A DNA stretch of 23,642 nt from an uncultured Bacilli bacterium (GTDB lineage: Bacteria > Bacillota_I > Bacilli_A > RF39 > UBA660), in the NCBI GenBank assembly GCA_934149245.1, contig CAKPER010000018.1, forward strand, positions 1 to 23,642. The letters run 5' to 3'. The notes under the pieces were generated by a model. The model saw only the letters and a list, made by a program, of their open reading frames with translations. It had not been told where the DNA came from and did no database searches. Below are positions 14,482 to 21,236 of this stretch, piece after piece. The position numbers and the translations under genes are program-made. How positions within the stretch are numbered: position 1 is the stretch's first letter; each line of letters opens with the position of its first letter.

Positions 14482-16200
14482 ATGAGTTTGATAAAAGAAG
14501 TAGAAATATATTTAAATAAAGTTTTAGAAGAACTAGATTACGAGTGTGAATGTAATTTAATGAAATCACAAGTTCCTAGCTTAGGACAATTCCAAATTAA
14601 TGTTGCTATGGGACTTGCAAAAAAATATCATAAAAATCCAAGAGAAATTGCTGATACTATTGTATCTAAATTAGATGATAGATTTACCAATGTTAATATA
14701 GCAGGTCCTGGATTTATTAATGTTTCCTTAACTGATGAATATATTATTAAATATTTAAATCAGGTATTAAATGATTTTGATGTTTTAGTAGATAAAGAAC
14801 AAGAAAAAACAATCATTATCGATTACGGTGGTGCTAATGCTGCTAAAACTTTACACGTTGGTCATATGCGTTCAGCTAATATTGGAGAGGCCTTAAAAAG
14901 AATTGCCACACTATTTGGAAATAAAGTAATTGGTGATGTTCATCTAGGAGATTTAGGAAGACAATCAGGTATGTTAATATCAGAGCTTATGTTAGAGCAA
15001 CCTAACTTAGTCTTCTTTGACCCCAATTACAAAGGCGAATATCCTAAAGTAAATCTTACTACTGAAGATTTAGGAAGAATGTACCCCAAAGCTTCTCTTA
15101 CTGCTAAAAGCGATCCTAATCGTATGGAACAAGTAAGAAAGATTACCAAAGAAGTAGAAGATGGCCGAAGAGGTTATTTAGAACTTTGGAAGCAAATGGT
15201 AGAAATATCTTCTAAAAGCATCAAAAAAACTTATAATAGGCTTAATTGTAGCTTCGATTTATGGGAAGGTGAAATGTCATCCCTAAACTATATTGACAAT
15301 ACCCTAAAAATCCTAAAACCATCTCTAAAAAAATCAGATGGAGCACTTGTTATAGATATAAGTAAGGAAGAAGATAAGAAAGAATTACCTCCATTAATGG
15401 TTATAAAAAGTGATGGTTCAACAAAATACGAGACTAGAGATTTAGCAACTATTTATGCAAGAATAAAAAATTATCATCCTAATAGTATTTGGTATGTAGT
15501 CGATGAGAGACAAAGCCTAAACTTTACCCAAGTATTTAGAGGAAGCTATATATCTGGCCTTGTCCCAAAAGAAACAGAACTATCTTTCTTTGGCTTTGGA
15601 ACTATTAATGGACCAGATGGTAAGCCATTTAAAACACGTTCAGGAGATGTTATGCCTCTTGATGATTTAATTGAATTAGTAAAAAATGAAATAAAAAAGA
15701 AAGTAAAAGATAATATTCCTGAAGAAGAGAAAGAAGAAATAATTGAAAGATTAACTATAGCAACTATAAAATATACTGATCTTTTACCATTTAGAAAAAC
15801 CGATTACATTTTTGATCCAATTAAATTTTCATCATTTGAGGGAAAAACAGGCCCATATATCATGTATACATTAGTAAGATGTAAATCAATTCTAAGAAAC
15901 AATCCATTATCTTCTTATAAATTAAATATTATAAATGATAATATAAGAGATATATGCGTAAAAATAGTTTGCTTATCTAAAGAATTAGAAAAAGCTTATA
16001 AAAACGCTAGCCCAAATGTTATATGTGAATATTTATTTGAAATATGTAATTTATATAATAAATTTTATAATGATATAAATATCACTCATGAAAAAGATAA
16101 TATTTTAAAAGCTAATTACTTATCTTTAACTAAGCTAGTATCTAACGTAATAGAAAAACTTTTAGATGTTTTAGCTATCAAATCAGTAGAAAAAATGTAA
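14482..16200 (+). CDS. argS: Arginine--tRNA ligase
   Basis: A class I synthetase of 572 residues. The N-terminal Add-1 domain (about 1-100, including GPGFINVSLT) is followed by the HIGH motif as TLHVGHMRSANIGEALKRI. Further family landmarks are DLGRQSGMLISEL, STKYETRDLATIYAR, the FTQVFRG segment, and the KMSK-equivalent loop GKPFKTRSGDVMPLDDL. The anticodon-binding helical domain includes ATIKYTDLLPFRKTDYIFD and the FSSFEGKTGPYIMYTLVRC pattern. It follows hisS with an AGGAA SD and is terminated by the hairpin at 16219-16246. In ArgRS the canonical KMSKS lysine is often absent, as here. Confidence 0.97.
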   Translation: MSLIKEVEIYLNKVLEELDYECECNLMKSQVPSLGQFQINVAMGLAKKYHKNPREIADTIVSKLDDRFTNVNIAGPGFINVSLTDEYIIKYLNQVLNDFDVLVDKEQEKTIIIDYGGANAAKTLHVGHMRSANIGEALKRIATLFGNKVIGDVHLGDLGRQSGMLISELMLEQPNLVFFDPNYKGEYPKVNLTTEDLGRMYPKASLTAKSDPNRMEQVRKITKEVEDGRRGYLELWKQMVEISSKSIKKTYNRLNCSFDLWEGEMSSLNYIDNTLKILKPSLKKSDGALVIDISKEEDKKELPPLMVIKSDGSTKYETRDLATIYARIKNYHPNSIWYVVDERQSLNFTQVFRGSYISGLVPKETELSFFGFGTINGPDGKPFKTRSGDVMPLDDLIELVKNEIKKKVKDNIPEEEKEEIIERLTIATIKYTDLLPFRKTDYIFDPIKFSSFEGKTGPYIMYTLVRCKSILRNNPLSSYKLNIINDNIRDICVKIVCLSKELEKAYKNASPNVICEYLFEICNLYNKFYNDINITHEKDNILKANYLSLTKLVSNVIEKLLDVLAIKSVEKM

Positions 16201-16218
16201 TTTAATATTAATAATTCT

Positions 16219-16246
16219 AAAAAAGTGTATAAAAAAACTCTTTTTG
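16219..16246. terminator. Terminator after argS
   Basis: AAAAAGTGT (16220-16228) pairs with ACTCTTTTT (16237-16245) with one mismatch. A-rich on the left and T-rich on the right, it could work in both directions; the T-run is short (TTTTTG). Confidence 0.5.
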
Positions 16247-16256
16247 TATCATAACA
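16227..16256 (+). promoter_or_regulatory. Candidate sigma-G (or sigma-F) promoter of sigG
   Basis: GTATA (16227-16231), an 18-nt spacer and CATAACA (16250-16256). This matches the B. subtilis sigma-G pattern (GHATR, about 18 nt, CATnnTA) at all positions except one in the -10. It overlaps the argS terminator. No good housekeeping promoter is visible here, and AAAGGAG follows at once. Confidence 0.4.
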
Positions 16257-16277
16257 GATATGAAAGGAGATTTTTTT

Positions 16278-17051
16278 ATGGCACGTCATAAAGTAGAAAT
16301 ATGTGGCGTGAACACAGCGAACATTAAAGTACTTAGTAGTGAAGAAACAAAGCAGTTATTTATTGACAAGGAAAATGGTGATCCTTTTGCTAGAGACAAA
16401 TTAGTTGAAGGAAATCTCAAACTAGTATTATCTATTTTAAGAAATTATGCCAATAAAGTAGATAATTTAGATGATTTATTTCAAGTTGGTTGTATAGGTT
16501 TAGTTAAAGCAATAGATAATTTTGATACTTCTTATGATGTAAAATTATCAACTTATGCTTGTCCTATGATTATTGGTGAAATCAAAAGATATTTAAGAGA
16601 TAATAATTCTCTTAGAATAAGTAGAAGTATTAAAGATTTAGCATATAAAGCCTTAAAGATAAAAGAAGAAACAATGGCTAGTGATGGTAGAGAATTATCA
16701 ACCGCAGAAATTGCTAAAATATTAGAAGTAACTCCCTATGAATTAGATAATGCTATTGAAAGTTTAAGGGAGCCAGTTAGTATTTATGAGCCAATTTACA
16801 ATGATGGCGGGGATACTATTTATCTTTATGATCAAATAGGAAACAAAAAGGAAGAATATGATTTAGATTGCAAACTAGCTCTGGATAAAGGAATCTCTAA
16901 ATTAAAGCCAAGAGATAGGATGATTTTAGAATATAGATTTATTATAGGAAAAACACAAATGGAAATAGCAGAAGAGCTTGGTATTAGTCAAGCCCAGATA
17001 TCAAGAATAGAAAAAAATTCAATAAAAGCATTAAAAAAATATGTAAAATAA
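16278..17051 (+). CDS. sigG: RNA polymerase sporulation sigma factor SigG
   Basis: The 257-residue product begins MARHKVEICGVNTANIKVL, the hallmark SigG opening (the RxKVEICGVDT box). I use the ATG at 16278, 7 nt after AAAGGAG; an in-frame ATG at 16260 lies ahead of that SD and would add six unrelated residues. Region 2 is DDLFQVGCIGLVKAIDNFDTSYDVKLSTYACPMIIGEIKRYLRDNN, region 3 includes SRSIKDLAYKALK, and region 4 ends GKTQMEIAEELGISQAQISRIEK. SigG directs late forespore transcription in endospore formers. spoIIGA/sigE, usually next to it in Bacillus and Clostridium, are not adjacent. A terminator follows at 17101. Confidence 0.95.
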   Translation: MARHKVEICGVNTANIKVLSSEETKQLFIDKENGDPFARDKLVEGNLKLVLSILRNYANKVDNLDDLFQVGCIGLVKAIDNFDTSYDVKLSTYACPMIIGEIKRYLRDNNSLRISRSIKDLAYKALKIKEETMASDGRELSTAEIAKILEVTPYELDNAIESLREPVSIYEPIYNDGGDTIYLYDQIGNKKEEYDLDCKLALDKGISKLKPRDRMILEYRFIIGKTQMEIAEELGISQAQISRIEKNSIKALKKYVK

Positions 17052-17100
17052 GAATTTATTTTACAACATGGGTTTATGATTGTTAAAAATAAATAATATT

Positions 17101-17143
17101 TTCGTAAGTTTTTAGATTAAAGTCTATTTTTTACGAATTTTTT
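17101..17143 (+). terminator. Terminator after sigG
   Basis: TTCGTAA (17101-17107) and TTACGAA (17131-17137) form the base of a hairpin closed again by TAGA/TCTA, followed by a T-run. In 17150-17312 I see nothing but AT-rich sequence. Confidence 0.7.
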
Positions 17144-17312
17144 TCTTTTATAAATTTATGAATATTTCTATATTATTAAGCAAAAATAGCCTTGATAAGC
17201 TTTAATTTAAATGGATAGTTATATAAATTATTTTATAATGAAAATACAAAGTTACTTCTATTCTTTAAATCTAAAATCATAAATAACTTTAGTGATATAA
17301 CAATTTGTCTAT

Positions 17313-17341
17313 TTGACACTTACATTAACCAAATGTATAAC
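17313..17341 (+). promoter_or_regulatory. Upstream promoter between sigG and the hypothetical gene
   Basis: Consensus TTGACA (17313-17318), a 17-nt spacer and TATAAC (17336-17341). No coding sequence lies just downstream; its transcript would carry a leader of about 155 nt before the ATG at 17504, with an early stem-loop (AATTAAGCTAT / ATAGTTAATT, one bulged base, 17346-17388). Confidence 0.5.
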
Positions 17342-17455
17342 CAATAATTAAGCTATAAAAATTTATTTTAACATTTACATAGTTAATTCTGTTATTTTAT
17401 TAAGAATGACATCCAAATGAAAATTCACGGTGACTCGATTAGTTTAGCAAATTTG

Positions 17456-17484
17456 TTGAAATATAACGATTTATGTGCTAAAAT
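17456..17484 (+). promoter_or_regulatory. Proximal promoter of the hypothetical gene at 17504
   Basis: TTGAAA (17456-17461), a 17-nt spacer and TAAAAT (17479-17484) with TGC extended -10. It shows that the open frame reaching back to 17417 is not the true N-terminus. Confidence 0.55.
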
Positions 17485-17503
17485 AAATGCTGTGGTGATT
17501 CGG

Positions 17504-18214
17504 ATGGAGGGTAATATTGTTAATAATTTTTTTAAAAACATCAAAAACAAAATAAATAATAAAAACAATAAAAATATTCATCCTCAGAGTTTTGAATATG
17601 CTTTTAGTATGGACGAAGTTAGAACAATCGAAAAACAGAATGATGAAAAAATCAAAAATTTAAATAAAAGCTTTCTTAAAACTAAGAATAAAAGCAGTTT
17701 AAATAGAGAAAAGGAAGCTAATATATTAGATAGTATAAATAATGATTTATTTTTAGGTAACGAAAAAAAAGAGGATAAAGAAATACTCAATATGATAGAT
17801 GATGATGATAATTTTATGAATTATGTTAAAGATAATGAGATAAATAATCTTGATAAGAGTTGTGTAAAAGAGGAAGATCAAGTATATAAATATAGTAATC
17901 CAGATAGTCAAATGAAAGAAATGATTACATCTTGTCTTACTGATATTGATATATTAGAAATTGATAAATATATAAGTGATGGTAAAAAAATATTAGAACA
18001 GAGTTACTCTGTAACTTTTATGGATGATGCTTTAAGATATATATATAGTATTAGAGATAAATATAATATTTTAATTGAATATTTAATAGGCTTTAATAAT
18101 GAAAAAAGAGGTCTTTTTAATAAAACAACATTTTCAGACAAGGTTGATAATGACTGGCGATATTTAAAAAATTATGTTAATCTTTTAGAGAGAATAAAAA
18201 AATTAAAAAGATAG
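17504..18214 (+). CDS. Hypothetical cytosolic protein, Asn/Lys-rich
   Basis: I do not recognise this 236-residue protein. The ATG at 17504 is chosen because GGTGATT lies just upstream and a good promoter ends at 17484; an in-frame ATG at 17417 would place that promoter inside the gene. The N-terminal third is very rich in Asn and Lys (NNFFKNIKNKINNKNNKN) and probably disordered. The middle is acidic (MIDDDDNFMNYVKDNE). The last about 85 residues look helical and folded (DIDILEIDKYISDGKKILEQSYSV..., DALRYIYSIRDKYNILIEYLIGF, WRYLKNYVNLLERIKKL). There are no membrane segments. It sits between sigG and a two-component system and has no obvious terminator before the latter. Confidence 0.65.
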   Translation: MEGNIVNNFFKNIKNKINNKNNKNIHPQSFEYAFSMDEVRTIEKQNDEKIKNLNKSFLKTKNKSSLNREKEANILDSINNDLFLGNEKKEDKEILNMIDDDDNFMNYVKDNEINNLDKSCVKEEDQVYKYSNPDSQMKEMITSCLTDIDILEIDKYISDGKKILEQSYSVTFMDDALRYIYSIRDKYNILIEYLIGFNNEKRGLFNKTTFSDKVDNDWRYLKNYVNLLERIKKLKR

Positions 18215-18236
18215 AAATTCCATAATTTAACATAAT

Positions 18237-18265
18237 TTGACTATAATTATTCTATTATTTATATG
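18237..18265 (+). promoter_or_regulatory. Promoter of the two-component system
   Basis: TTGACT (18237-18242), a 17-nt spacer and TATATG (18260-18265). The leader of about 95 nt contains GAGGTGAT at 18284 before an ATG that reads only three codons, so it may be a decoy or a minimal leader peptide. Confidence 0.45.
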
Positions 18266-18364
18266 TATGATTGTATCAAGAAACGAGGTGATAGATGGTT
18301 ATATGAAGAGATAATTTACAGTTATTTGAATAAGTGATATACTGAATATGGTGGTGATTATTTT

Positions 18365-19021
18365 ATGTACACAGTTGTTGTTGTTGAAGATGAGAAAGAT
18401 CTTAATTCTTTGATTAGAGCATATTTAGAGAAAGCTGGTTATAAAGTTATTAGCTATTTAAATGGTGAAGATGCTATTAAAAATGTTAATACTAAGGCTC
18501 ATTTATGGGTTTTAGATATAATGCTTGGTGACAGTGTTAGTGGCTATGACATTATAAAGAAAATTCGTGAAATAAATGAAGAAATGCCAGTTATATTTAC
18601 AAGTGCTAGAGATCAAGACTTAGATAAGATTATTGGATTAGAACTTGGCAGCGATGATTATATAACAAAACCATATTCGCCAAAAGAATTGGTTCTAAGA
18701 GTTAATAATATAATAAAAAGAGTTTATGCTAAGGATTTACAAAAGTTTACTTATGGAAACTACACCATTGATTTAGATAAAAGATTAGTTTACTTAAATA
18801 AAAAAGAACTTAATTTAACTACTTTAGAATTTGATTTGTTGTATATGTTTATAACAAATAAAAATAAATCTTTTTCTAGAGATGATATCTTAGATATTAT
18901 TTGGGGTAGTGATTATTTTGGCACCGATAGAGTTGTAGATGATTTAGTTAGACGACTTAGAAAGAAAATGCCTGATATTAATATAAATACAATATATGGG
19001 TATGGGTATAGACTAACATGA
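18365..19021 (+). CDS. OmpR/PhoB-family response regulator
   Basis: A 218-residue two-domain transcription factor. The receiver domain opens VVVEDEKDL with the acidic pair, the phosphoacceptor is Asp51 (WVLDIML), the switch Ser is in IFTSARD, and Lys102 is in ITKPYSPKEL. The C-terminal winged helix (about residues 125-218) includes LTTLEFDLLYMFI, FSRDDILDIIWG, DRVVDDLVRRLRKKM and the closing INTIYGYGYRLT. The start follows GGTGGTGATT. Its stop overlaps the kinase start (ATGA), so the pair is translationally coupled. The regulon is unknown; no transporter gene sits next to it to suggest a signal. Confidence 0.95.
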   Translation: MYTVVVVEDEKDLNSLIRAYLEKAGYKVISYLNGEDAIKNVNTKAHLWVLDIMLGDSVSGYDIIKKIREINEEMPVIFTSARDQDLDKIIGLELGSDDYITKPYSPKELVLRVNNIIKRVYAKDLQKFTYGNYTIDLDKRLVYLNKKELNLTTLEFDLLYMFITNKNKSFSRDDILDIIWGSDYFGTDRVVDDLVRRLRKKMPDININTIYGYGYRLT

Positions 19022-20298
19022 GGACTAATGTTAGCTTGACTGAACAATTACTCATATTATGTTTAGTAATATTAGGAATAATTGTAATATCACTTGGGAT
19101 AATACTTCCTAATAATTTAATTCCAATATATGAAACTAATGTATATAATTATTTAAAGCAACCTCTTAGTTTTGTTAGGAATGAAGAAGATGTTAATGAT
19201 AGTATAAATACAGAAATTGCTTATATATATATAAATGATTTAAGTGGTACTAGTATTAGCATTTCTGACAATTTGCCTGAAATAGTTGATATAAATAATA
19301 TAAATAAATTACTTTCTAAAATTGACTTAACTACCGATGAAGGTAAATTTAAATATAAGACAACGACATATTATTATGTATCTTCTATAAAAAATGAAAA
19401 AATAAAGATTGCTATTACAAATGATTCTTATATAACGAGAATGAAACATTCTATATTATTTACTATTTTTAAAGTAGTAGGTATTGCTCTTATTCTTATA
19501 AGTTTCTCTGTATTAGTATGGGCAAATAGTCTTGTTAATAGAATAAAGAGGATAAAAGATAAAATTGATAATATAAATAATGATAAGTATAATTATAAAA
19601 CAGATGAAAGATATCATGATGAGTTGTATATTTTAGATAAAACTGTTGAAGATATGCGTGTCTATTTGAAGGAACAAGAAGAATATAAAAATCAAATGTA
19701 TCAAAATATTTCTCATGACTTTAAAACTCCTATTACTGTTATGAAATCTTACATTGAAGCATATGAAGATGGTATTGAAACAAAAAAGAAAACCTTGCAA
19801 GTTATCAAGGAACAATTAAAAAAATTAGAATTAAAAGTTCACTCCTTATTATATTTAAATAAATTAAACTATATTCAGGATAAAAAAGATAATTTAAATG
19901 TACAGTATGATGTTAGCATCACGATTAATGCAGCAGTTGATAAATTTAAAATGTCTAGACCTGATGTAGAATTTGTTCTTGATATTGATAAAAAGAGTAC
20001 TATTTTTAGAGGAAATGCTGATATGTGGGAGGCTATTATAGATAATATTCTTAATAATTTTATGAGATACGCAAAAAAACAAGTTAAGATTACTGTAAAA
20101 AATAATAAAATTATATTATATAACGATGGTGACGTTATAGACGAAAAAGTATTAAATAATATATTTACTCCATACGAAAAGGGGGTTAATGGTGTATTTG
20201 GTTTAGGTTTATCAATAGTTAAAAAGACTCTACACTTTCTTAACTATGATATATCTATAGAAAATGTTAAAAACGGTGTAAAATTTACAATTTATTAA
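19018..20298 (+). CDS. Sensor histidine kinase
   Basis: A 426-residue membrane kinase paired with the preceding regulator through a 4-bp overlap. Two transmembrane segments (about residues 10-33 and 148-171) bracket an extracytoplasmic sensor region of about 110 residues. A HAMP-like linker follows (NRIKRIKDKIDNI), then the H box NISHDFKTPITVMKSYIEAYEDG with His233 as phosphorylation site, the N box DNILNNFMRYAK, and the G boxes NDGDVIDE and GVFGLGLSIVKKTL. The G1 box is degenerate (DGD in place of DxGxG) but the N and G2 boxes are intact, so activity is likely. A terminator follows directly. Confidence 0.93.
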   Translation: MRTNVSLTEQLLILCLVILGIIVISLGIILPNNLIPIYETNVYNYLKQPLSFVRNEEDVNDSINTEIAYIYINDLSGTSISISDNLPEIVDINNINKLLSKIDLTTDEGKFKYKTTTYYYVSSIKNEKIKIAITNDSYITRMKHSILFTIFKVVGIALILISFSVLVWANSLVNRIKRIKDKIDNINNDKYNYKTDERYHDELYILDKTVEDMRVYLKEQEEYKNQMYQNISHDFKTPITVMKSYIEAYEDGIETKKKTLQVIKEQLKKLELKVHSLLYLNKLNYIQDKKDNLNVQYDVSITINAAVDKFKMSRPDVEFVLDIDKKSTIFRGNADMWEAIIDNILNNFMRYAKKQVKITVKNNKIILYNDGDVIDEKVLNNIFTPYEKGVNGVFGLGLSIVKKTLHFLNYDISIENVKNGVKFTIY

Positions 20299-20299
20299 T

Positions 20300-20331
20300 A
20301 AGAAGATAGCTTTACTCCCTGTCTTCTTTTT
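20300..20331 (+). terminator. Terminator of the two-component operon
   Basis: A 10-bp stem AAGAAGATAG (20300-20309) / CTGTCTTCTT (20319-20328), one G-T pair, followed by a T-run. Confidence 0.8.
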
Positions 20332-20344
20332 GTTTGTATTTTTA

Positions 20345-20373
20345 TTGACTTGTTACAATATTCTTTGTATAAT
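20345..20373 (+). promoter_or_regulatory. ssrA promoter
   Basis: TTGACT (20345-20350), a 17-nt spacer and a perfect TATAAT (20368-20373), about 12 nt before the mature tmRNA 5' end. Confidence 0.75.
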
Positions 20374-20385
20374 TATATATGTAAT

Positions 20386-20762
20386 GGGGTCGTATTTGGC
20401 TTCGACAGGAATAACGGAAGCTTAATTGCAAGTCGTAGGAATACGTTAAATTCAAAATTAAATATAGCTGGAAACGACTATAATACAAATGCTGGTGGCG
20501 CTTTAGCTTTTGCTTAAGCCTTATAAGATAAAAGAGACAGCATATTTTAGTAAGTCTTTGTCTATGAGATTTATTAAAATTTTATAAAGTAGACTATATT
20601 TTATTATTTTCCTAGGTAATAAGATGAATATTTTAGGATAGTCTATAGTTGTGTTTGTTAGTTAATGTACCTATAGATGAATTTGTTTAACTGACTAAGC
20701 TTGTAGAGATTGGGTGATTAAGTTATTTTTGGACAGGGGTTCGATTCCCCTCGACTCCACCA
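20386..20762 (+). ncRNA. ssrA: Transfer-messenger RNA (tmRNA)
   Basis: tmRNA rescues stalled ribosomes with SmpB and tags the nascent protein for degradation. The 5' end GGGGTCG pairs with CGACTCC before the encoded ACCA end, forming the acceptor stem. The 5' region carries the conserved TTGGCTTCGACAGG, and the T-arm is GGGGTTCGATTCCCC, both diagnostic. The tag reading frame (20467-20517) encodes AGNDYNTNAGGALAFA and then TAA, starting at a GCT resume codon. It is a standard one-piece tmRNA of about 377 nt. CCA is encoded. A short hairpin (20775-20791) and a terminator follow. Confidence 0.97.
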
Positions 20763-20774
20763 GATTGATAGGAA

Positions 20775-20831
20775 ACTCGAACTTTTCGAGTAGTGATAAA
20801 TATTAACTAGAAGTACCGTCTAGTTTTTTTG
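20775..20831 (+). terminator. ssrA 3' hairpin and intrinsic terminator
   Basis: A short hairpin ACTCGAA/TTCGAGT (20775-20791, 3-nt loop) precedes the terminator proper, AACTAGA (20805-20811) / TCTAGTT (20819-20825) followed by a run of T. The first hairpin may help 3' processing. Confidence 0.75.
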
Positions 20832-20858
20832 TTATTATAAGGAAAGTGAGGAGTTTTA

Positions 20859-21125
20859 ATGGATGTTGTAAAAATATTAGAAGTTGAAAAGGAAGTTTTA
20901 AAAAGAATTGATATGATATGTAGATTTGCTTGTTGTAAGTATTCTGTTAAACAAGGAAGTATTATCAATATTAAAGGAAGTAATATTGCTTATGTAAGTC
21001 CACATATTATAACAGTGGGAGGGAATAATTATTTAATATTTAATGGAAGTGATAAAGTTTTTATAAATGATTATTCTAAATGTATTAAATTAAAAGATAT
21101 GGAAGTTCATATTAAAAACAATTAA
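20859..21125 (+). CDS. Small hypothetical protein between ssrA and the recombinase
   Basis: An 88-residue protein with a good GTGAGGAG SD and an ATG start. I do not recognise it. The first about 35 residues look helical (ILEVEKEVLKRIDMICRFACC) and contain a CC pair and a third Cys further on. The rest looks like short beta strands with turns (GSIINIKGSNIAYV, HIITVGGNNYLIFNGSD, KVFINDYSKC). No membrane segment or HTH is evident. It stands 27 nt past the ssrA terminator with no clear promoter of its own. It could be the last chromosomal gene before the mobile element or the first gene of it; the sequence does not decide. Confidence 0.6.
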   Translation: MDVVKILEVEKEVLKRIDMICRFACCKYSVKQGSIINIKGSNIAYVSPHIITVGGNNYLIFNGSDKVFINDYSKCIKLKDMEVHIKNN

Positions 21126-21142
21126 ATGTTTTTAAACTAGGC

Positions 21143-21193
21143 GTACAAAAAGGAAGTGAAATACTTGAGGTTAAAAGTATGGACTTTTTGTGC
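21143..21193. promoter_or_regulatory. Nested palindrome upstream of the serine recombinase (candidate att site or operator)
   Basis: An outer imperfect repeat GTACAAAAAG (21143-21152) / CTTTTTGTGC (21184-21193), 9 of 10 matching, encloses an inner perfect repeat ATACTT (21161-21166) / AAGTAT (21175-21180). Its length of about 51 bp and its place just before the recombinase gene suit a serine-recombinase attachment site, though the two arms are not evenly spaced. A regulatory site or hairpin is equally possible. Confidence 0.4.
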
Positions 21194-21236
21194 TTTTAAT
21201 CTCTTTCAAAAAAATAATAGAAAGAGAGATGAAACT

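Noticed and set aside
17417..17503. N-terminal extension of the hypothetical protein from the ATG at 17417
   Set aside because: No SD precedes 17417, and a full promoter (17456-17484) plus a GGTGATT SD lie inside the stretch, so the start at 17504 is better.
18267..18314. 15-residue leader peptide ahead of the response regulator
   Set aside because: The ATG has no SD, and there is no codon bias or hairpin suggesting attenuation. The SD-preceded ATG at 18295 reads only three codons.
21156..21236. 27-residue extension of the recombinase
   Set aside because: It begins at TTG, reads MKYLRLKVWTFCAFNLFQ... without family similarity, and overlaps the nested palindrome; the ATG at 21237 gives the standard recombinase opening.
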